Source of the DNA: Oasisia sp. SBJ-2009
Lineage: Eukaryota > Annelida > Polychaeta > Sabellida > Siboglinidae
Reading direction: 5' to 3'
NCBI GenBank assembly: GCA_964017155.1
Contig: OZ024861.1
Location: forward strand, 29,295,277-29,359,276
Length of the DNA stretch: 64,000 nucleotides
Every line of letters starts with the position of its first letter. Positions within the stretch are counted from its first letter, which is position 1. Made by a program: the position numbers and the translations under genes. This document shows, one piece after another, positions 57,825 through 64,000 of this stretch. A model generated the notes under the pieces. It did no database searches, was not told where the DNA came from, and saw nothing but the letters and a program-made list of their open reading frames with translations.

Positions 57825-57990
57825 TCAGGCAGAGGTCATATTCTCGGTTCCTCTTTTGAGTCTTCGTCAATATTTTATTTTCAGGCGGAGGTCACAATCT
57901 CGGTTCCTCTTTTGAGTCTTCCTCAATATTTTATTTTCAGGCGGAAGTCACATTCTTGGTTCCTCATTTATGTCTTCTTCAGGTCGGGTT
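57825..57990 (+). repeat. Three tandem modules with TTTTCAGGCGGAGGTCA
   Basis: TTTTCAGGCRGAGGTCA followed by ATTCTCGGTTCCTC and TTTGAGTCTTC is repeated three times at 46-56-nt intervals. This is the cleanest case of a module scattered through 52-62 kb. Confidence 0.8.
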
Positions 57991-58428
57991 ACTTCGTCAT
58001 CACTTTCCTAGCATGCCTGGTGGACCAGCACTTTTGTTGAGGTTTTAAGTGGCCTGTTTGGTTATGACAGGCAATTTCTTTTTAAACTCCAGCTATCACA
58101 AGAAATTCTATAATTGTGTGTCGGGGGTCAAACATTCTGAACAAAGTAGCGTCGTTTCGTAGGTGATTTCCACGAAGATGTGTTGGCCGTGATGACGTTC
58201 TGAATGAAGTACGGTTTTCAGGTGGAGGTAACGTTCTTGATTATTGGTTAATTTTCAGCGGCAAACGTCCTGAAAGCTGTAACTGATCATGGACGTAAGG
58301 CAGTTTTAGTCAAAGGTTGGTTTCCAAATCTGTAGATAAGCATTGGTGGACAATTGTTCTAAACGATGTTACAGGTCTTCGCAGGCCATTTAGCCACATT
58401 TCTCTCTTAATCGCTACAATACTTACTT

Positions 58429-59160
58429 CACTGTGGCATTCATGATTAGCGTGATGTTTCTTCTTTAAAATACGGCCAAACAGGCGTGGTGCACTCAATA
58501 TTGACTACATGGTCTGGTTCGGATTAAGGTCCAATACTAACATTAACCCAACTAACAAAGCAACTAGCCAACTAACCATAATCATAACCTAACCAGAACC
58601 GTAACCTTTGAAGATATTTAGTGCACCATACCGGTTAGGTATATTTTGAGATAAACAAAACAAGCGAATCGCGGACATCATGGCGAAGTAAACCCAGCTT
58701 AACGACCCGTGGAAAACATCTAGACGCATTTGGATTTGATTTGTATTCTTCAACCGGTACTTCCCAAGACAAATCGTGAGCTCACTTCACCGTTTCAGTG
58801 CACGGTGAAGCGGCTGCAGGGGAACCTCTGGTGGCCGGATGGTGCTTGAAGATTCTTTCTCATCTTGCGTATTATCTCCGTTTTGCGAAGATGGAGCTCT
58901 TTGTCTCATTTTACTTCTCCAAGCGACCCACACACAGGGTGTGTACTTTCTCGTTGCTTCATCAGAGTGACTACGGTGGCTCATTGTTCTCTTTAGGTTT
59001 GGCAAGGATTTATCTTTCCTGGATGGGTTTATTTAAAAAAAGCTCTTGAAATATCATGTTGATGATAATACGTCCACCACACGAAAAACAGATGTCATCG
59101 AATAATGAAAGCTCTCGGTTTCTCTTGCAGGCGAAAATAATTGTCCTTGTTAGTTGCTAA
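58429..59160 (+). repeat. Dispersed repeat family X, copy B
   Basis: The first 375 nt match copies A and C (GATGTTTCTTCTTTAAAAT to ATCGTGAGCTCACTTC). It then continues with GATTCTTTCTCATC, which copy C also has at about 61,950. It is shorter than the others and partly rearranged. Confidence 0.75.
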
Positions 59161-59204
59161 ACATATGGGACAACCGGTAGCATGATGTGTGTGTTTGATG
59201 AGTG

Positions 59205-60118
59205 TATAGTGCGTGCGTGCGTGCGTGCGTGCGTGCGTGTGTGTGTGTCTGTCTGTGCGTGTGGGCGTGTGCGTGTGTGTTTGTGTGTTTGTGCGTTTGT
59301 GCGTGCGTTGTGTATCGTGTGTATGTAATGTGTAGTGTGTAGTGTGTAGTTTGTAGTTTCTGGTTTGTAATTTGCAGTTTGTAGTCTGCACTGTTGTGTG
59401 TGTTGTCTGTTGTTTGAGAGTGTGCGAGTTGTGTGTGTTGTGTATGTTGTATGTATGTGTTGTGTGTGCGGTATATTTGTTTTGTGTATTGTATGTTGTG
59501 TGTGTTGTATATGTTGTATGTGTTGTATGTGTCGTGTGTGCTGTGTCTTGTGTTTGCTGTGTGTGTGTAGTATGTGTGTGTTTATGTGTTGTGTGTTGTG
59601 TGTGGTGTGTGGTGTGAGGTGTGTGGTGTGTGTTGTGTGTTGTGTGCTGTGTGTAATGTGTGTGCTGAGTGTGATGTGTGTGTTGTGTGTGCTGGGTATG
59701 CTGTGTGTGCTGTGTGTGCTATGTGTTGTGTGTGCTGTGTGTGCTGTGTATAGTGTGTGCTGTGTGTGCTGTTTGCTGTGTGTGCTGTGTGTGCTGTGTG
59801 TGCTGTGTGTGCTGTGTGTGTGTTGTGTGTATTGTGTGTATTGTGTGTATTGTGTGTGTTGTATATGTTGTGTGTGTTGTGTGTATTGTGGCTATTATGT
59901 GTGCTATGTATATTATGTGTGTTATGTGTGTTATATGGGTATTGTGTGTTGTGTGTTATGTGTGTTACGTGTGTTGTGTTTTATGTTGTGTCTGTTATGT
60001 GTGTTATATGTACTGTGTGTATTGTGTGTATTGTGTGTATTGTGTGTATTGTGTGTATTGTGTGTATTGTGTGTATTGTGTGTATTGTGTGTATTGTGTG
60101 TATGTGTGTATGCGTGAT
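59205..60118 (+). repeat. TG-rich compound microsatellite
   Basis: (GTGC)n and (TG)n at 59,210-59,300, then TGTGTTGTG-type repeats from 59,395. These grade into TGTGTGCTG 9-mers (about 59,690-59,820) and GTGTGTATT 9-mers (about 60,010-60,105). Because the 9-mers are in register with codons, long Cys-Val-rich frames appear on the plus strand; they are not genes. Confidence 0.95.
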
Positions 60119-61011
60119 TTGTAGCCTTTTGGTTTTTTATAATTGGCCAATTACATTGTTATTACTTAAAGTGCAGAGAGGATGACACGTGTAGTTCAAA
60201 CATCATTGGACACAAAGTTCCTCTTTGTAAAAGAAAATACGTTTACTTTGAATATCTGAATACCTGTGGCAACGTAAGTTTCTCTTAAAATAGTCTTTTT
60301 ACTATCTTAATGCAGTTTGTTCTTCTGCGATGATCTCCTCGAGATGTAGATTTAATCTGTTGAATAAATTTTCAAAAATAGATTGTTGTGATTCCTTGTC
60401 AGGCGGATGATTTACGTACGATATACTACTTCCGGTCCTAAATAGCTTGTTTCCAAACTTGGCGTCATAGTTTTTACATAATGTGGCTACATTCAACATT
60501 ATTGTGCTAGGATTGTTTTTTAGATAGAAGAATTATACATTTCTCCCCTTATTTCATGGTTATTTTAATTTTTTTGAGCTATACTTTCGTTTCGTGAAGA
60601 TAAACCAGAAATGTTGGTTCAGTCTCACAGGATATGTATTTTGTCATCCGTCATCTCAATGAACGAGTTGGTTCTTCAGCGGTGTTTTTTCTGCTTGTAA
60701 TTTTAATTTCGTTTGTGTTAAAGTGAACAATACTTTGCTAATGTGGATAAGATGCTGATGTTTCCATATATCTCACAATATTGCTTAATCATTCATGAGT
60801 CATTTTTATAGCCTATGTGATTTACGATTTCCAGGTCAATCTTCATACACTATCAGATGAACTATCATACACTATCATTCATGACGTGATAAATATCGAA
60901 CATTTCTTTGTTAAGACAAAAGAAAAATGTAATTCTTGGTTACGACTTCGTCTTCGTAGGCAAACCTTTATGAGTGATAGGATATATTATGATATGCCAT
61001 TTTGTTGACTT
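60119..61011. other. Non-coding stretch
   Basis: No gene recognised. It has an acceptor-like TTGTCAGGCGG at about 60,397 and CTTCGTAGGCAA at about 60,953. Confidence 0.45.
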
Positions 61012-62130
61012 ACAATTCACTGTAGCGTTCGTGATTAGCGTGATGTTTCTTCTTTAAAATGTGGCCAAACTGGCGTGGTGCTCTAAATATTGACAACGTG
61101 ATCTGGTTCGGATTAAGGTATAACACTAGCATTAACGAAACTAACAAAACCATTACTAACCATACTCATAGCCCTAACCATATTAATAACCCAACCAGAA
61201 CCGTAACCTTTGAAGATATTTAGTGCACCATACCGGTTAGGTATTTTTGAGATGAAACAAAACATGCCAATCTCATACCTTTGGAAGACAATTAGGCGTG
61301 GTGGGATTTGATTGAGTTTCTCCAACCGGTACTTGCCAAGACAATTCGTGAGCTCACTTCATCGCCTAAGTCTCTACATTGATTACGTACGACTTTATCA
61401 TAGACATTTGTAGTTTTCTTGATGTCCGCGACTATGTCGAATGTAACTTTGTGGCGTGGGATCCTTTTCTACCTTATCTTTTTCAGGATATCACATAATG
61501 GTGATGGTCAGGTAATAATAGTACTGTTGTAAATCGCATATTTTGGCCGTCTTGGGCAATTTTCAGAGCTTGAAGTGACAGCACGTGAGTAATTCAATGC
61601 ACATACGTCTTAAAACAACGGACAGCTCGTCGTTCAGCGAAGTCATTCTTAGAACAACGGACAGCTCGTCTTTCAGCGAAGTCATTCTTAAAACAACCGA
61701 TAGCTCGTCTTTCAGCGAAGACATTCTTAAGACAACCGACAGCTCATCTTTTAGCGGAAGTCATCCTTTCAGCCTAGGGGCCAACCATTCTGAATGAGGT
61801 TGTCTTTTAATATAGTTCCTAAGATACAGCCCTATTTTCTTCTTGTTTTATTGGCTTCGAATCGAAGATTTCAGAAGGAGGCGGTTTACTGACCATGCAC
61901 ATTTTATTGCAGCAGCTGCACGGGAAGACCTGGTTGTCGGAGGTTGCTTTACGATTCTTTCTCATCATTCTTTTTAAACATTCTCTCTGTTTTTCTAAGG
62001 TATTTTTATCTCACTTTATTTCTGTAAGCGACGCGATCTTATCGTTCCACAGGTGATAGCCCTATTAGTTTCTATCAAAAGCCTTATTGACATTGACGAA
62101 TGCATTGCATGTCTTGTTCGTGTTAGCTGC
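61012..62130 (+). repeat. Dispersed repeat family X, copy C (about 1.1 kb)
   Basis: Colinear with copy A over its length. Unlike A it contains a four-fold 37-38-nt tandem repeat (61,605-61,765) with ACAGCTCGTCTTTCAGC and GAAGTCATTCTTA. It runs into the long TA tract at 62,140. Confidence 0.8.
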
Positions 62131-62137
62131 TTTTTCC

Positions 62138-62350
<213 letters not shown>

Positions 62351-62361
<11 letters not shown>

Positions 62362-64000
62362 TTATGTAGAAATTAAATATTATTTAAATGGACCAAATAT
62401 GTGTTAATGGTGATTTCGACTGTTTTCAGATGGTTTCAGCAGGATGACACCGTTGGTGGCGACATACTAGTCCGGCTCCTTACAACGAATTCCACCAGAT
62501 GGCGACACCATAGTCAGAAGAACATGTAGCCATTGATTTTATTAAACAACCATGTATGTGGAGCCAAACCAAATCAAATATAATAAATATATTTTAACGA
62601 CATGGAATGTTGGTTATTGTTGTTGTTGTTATTAGTAGTGGTATGAAACCTTCCGTACGCATGCCGAACTGTAGTGGTGTAGGCTTGGTAATAAATTGGG
62701 TTTTAGTAAAACGTATGTCATTTAGTGTGACTGCTGGTCATACGCACAACTCATATCACAAGATCTAATAAAGTTAACTCTACCAAGAAATATGATCGTA
62801 GAGGATCAAAAAACGATCATTTCATGTACTGTTGCTAGAAAAACGCTCAGAAGAGTGCTGCCATCTGGTGATTGTTCAAAATTTAAGTAGTGATCGCAGC
62901 TTGCAAGGCCACTTCCTTCTTATGTGTCGATTGTAGCTGTCCACTACATTATAGATCAGGAAACGAAATCGTAATAAAGGGGCACATCGCAACCTTGCAG
63001 AATTGTAGTACCATCTCTTTAGCATATTCCAATATTACATTCTTCTAAGTCCACAAAATGACGCTATTTTCCTAACTAAGATATTGGTCAAATAGTTTAA
63101 CATATGATGTTATACCAGATTCATAGGAAAATGCATATTATAAATAAATATTCAAAAAACTAAGTTTGTGAAATTTATATAATACTTTCAAAGAATTGTT
63201 AATAATACTTCTCGCTAGGTGACGTCAGAAGTTTTAGATCTAGATACATGTTGCAAGCAAACTTTCATCCTATAGTAACCGGAATGACTAACTCACAATA
63301 TGAATGCTAACGTATTTCATGAATTGATTATATTTTGTATTCACACTACGGAAGCTAACGTACATACCATAAAGAGTTTTATATATCACATACAATGCGT
63401 GTTTTTACCAACAGGATTCAAGTTGAAAATCAGCAAAAGTAAGTTGTTCAAGTAAGATGTGCGAGTTATTCTGATATATTTTCGCAAGGCCGGACATCAA
63501 GAAGAAACTAGTATCTGTGCAATTACTGACAATTCCATTCGCTATTGCTGTACCAGGCTGGCTAGAGGTTTTGTAGCAGGGCGCAGGTTTGAATAGTCAT
63601 ACGCGCTATAGTTGGTTGGTCAGACAATAGGACTGTATTGCGCAACATGGCTAATGCGGCTTGAAAGCAGCTGTGTGTAGCCGCGCTTATTGCGTAACCT
63701 GTCTGGACTTCGGCGTGCTGGAATGTACACACTCTATAGCTTAGGGTGTATTGCCAGTAGTTAAACATGCAACTAGCGAATATATGTGCCATTATGGACG
63801 ATATGTAATTTGAATGAGGACTATTAGATGTTATGTATATCAGCCCTTCGTATTGCGACCTCGGTATCCTTGGGTGGTTGATGTAACCGTACTTGTTATA
63901 AATGGACTGCCCCTTTGTAATGCACCAGTCTATTGGTGCAGTACCGGTGATCATGTGGCACCGAACCATAGTTTCTTACGGCGTTCACTGTACAGATATT
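62351..64000. other. Non-coding, AT-rich tail of the window
   Basis: No recognised gene, RNA or repeat. A 136-codon ATG-initiated minus-strand frame (63,562-63,969) has no resemblance to a known family and no supporting signals; I treat it as chance. Confidence 0.4.

Noticed and set aside
59398..60185. Cys/Val-rich frame of 239 residues
   Set aside because: It lies in TG-rich 9-mer repeats and has no initiation context or homology.

Overview
This is eukaryotic, animal (metazoan) DNA: a split protein-coding gene with GT-AG introns, a Gypsy-type LTR retrotransposon, decayed non-LTR retrotransposons, a tRNA-derived SINE, a TIR DNA transposon, and an exceptional load of mini- and microsatellites. 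The mix (introns of 0.5-9 kb, SINE with a conserved central part, CR1/Jockey-like fragments) suits a marine invertebrate, perhaps a lophotrochozoan such as a mollusc. That species guess is inference only.

Region 1 (1-17,338) has no host exon I can recognise. It holds a 2.3-kb array of 28/29-nt repeats, split by a 6.9-kb Gypsy element on the minus strand (4541-11403). Gag and pol are open, and the two LTRs look identical except for a 200-nt deletion in the 5' LTR. A frameshifted non-LTR reverse transcriptase relic and a 22-nt minisatellite follow. If the host gene starts to the left of the window, all of this is one intron.

Region 2 (17,339-37,999, plus strand) carries the last ten coding exons of a USP47 orthologue (ubiquitin carboxyl-terminal hydrolase 47). 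They give 328 codons of the C-terminal ubiquitin-like region, ending in a stop at 37,997-37,999. All splice sites are GT-AG and all phases agree. The catalytic part lies outside the window or was not recognised. The introns hold foldback elements, a TIR transposon with a nested SINE, several minisatellites and a 550-nt purine-only tract. The most striking feature is a perfectly phased 29-nt array just before the penultimate exon: every unit ends in the same TTTGCAG that forms the real splice acceptor.

Region 3 (38,000-64,000) starts with the probable USP47 3' UTR, which contains a CACAC-C repeat. The rest is repeats: two copies of a CA-rich dispersed element, a CR1-like LINE 3' end, a perfect 8-nt satellite of about 630 nt, diverged tandem copies at 49.2-51.6 kb, three copies of a 0.4-1.1-kb repeat at 53.2, 58.4 and 61.0 kb, a 1.1-kb pyrimidine-rich block with a 342-nt duplication, and long TG and TA tracts. 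I find no host gene there.

I saw no CRISPR array, rRNA, intact tRNA gene, prokaryotic operon or toxin gene. The best leads are the splice-acceptor minisatellite in USP47, the in-frame single-stop gag-pol arrangement, the foldback elements with a GAAAC-bearing hairpin, and the recurrent acceptor-like CAGGCGGARGT module at 52-62 kb.
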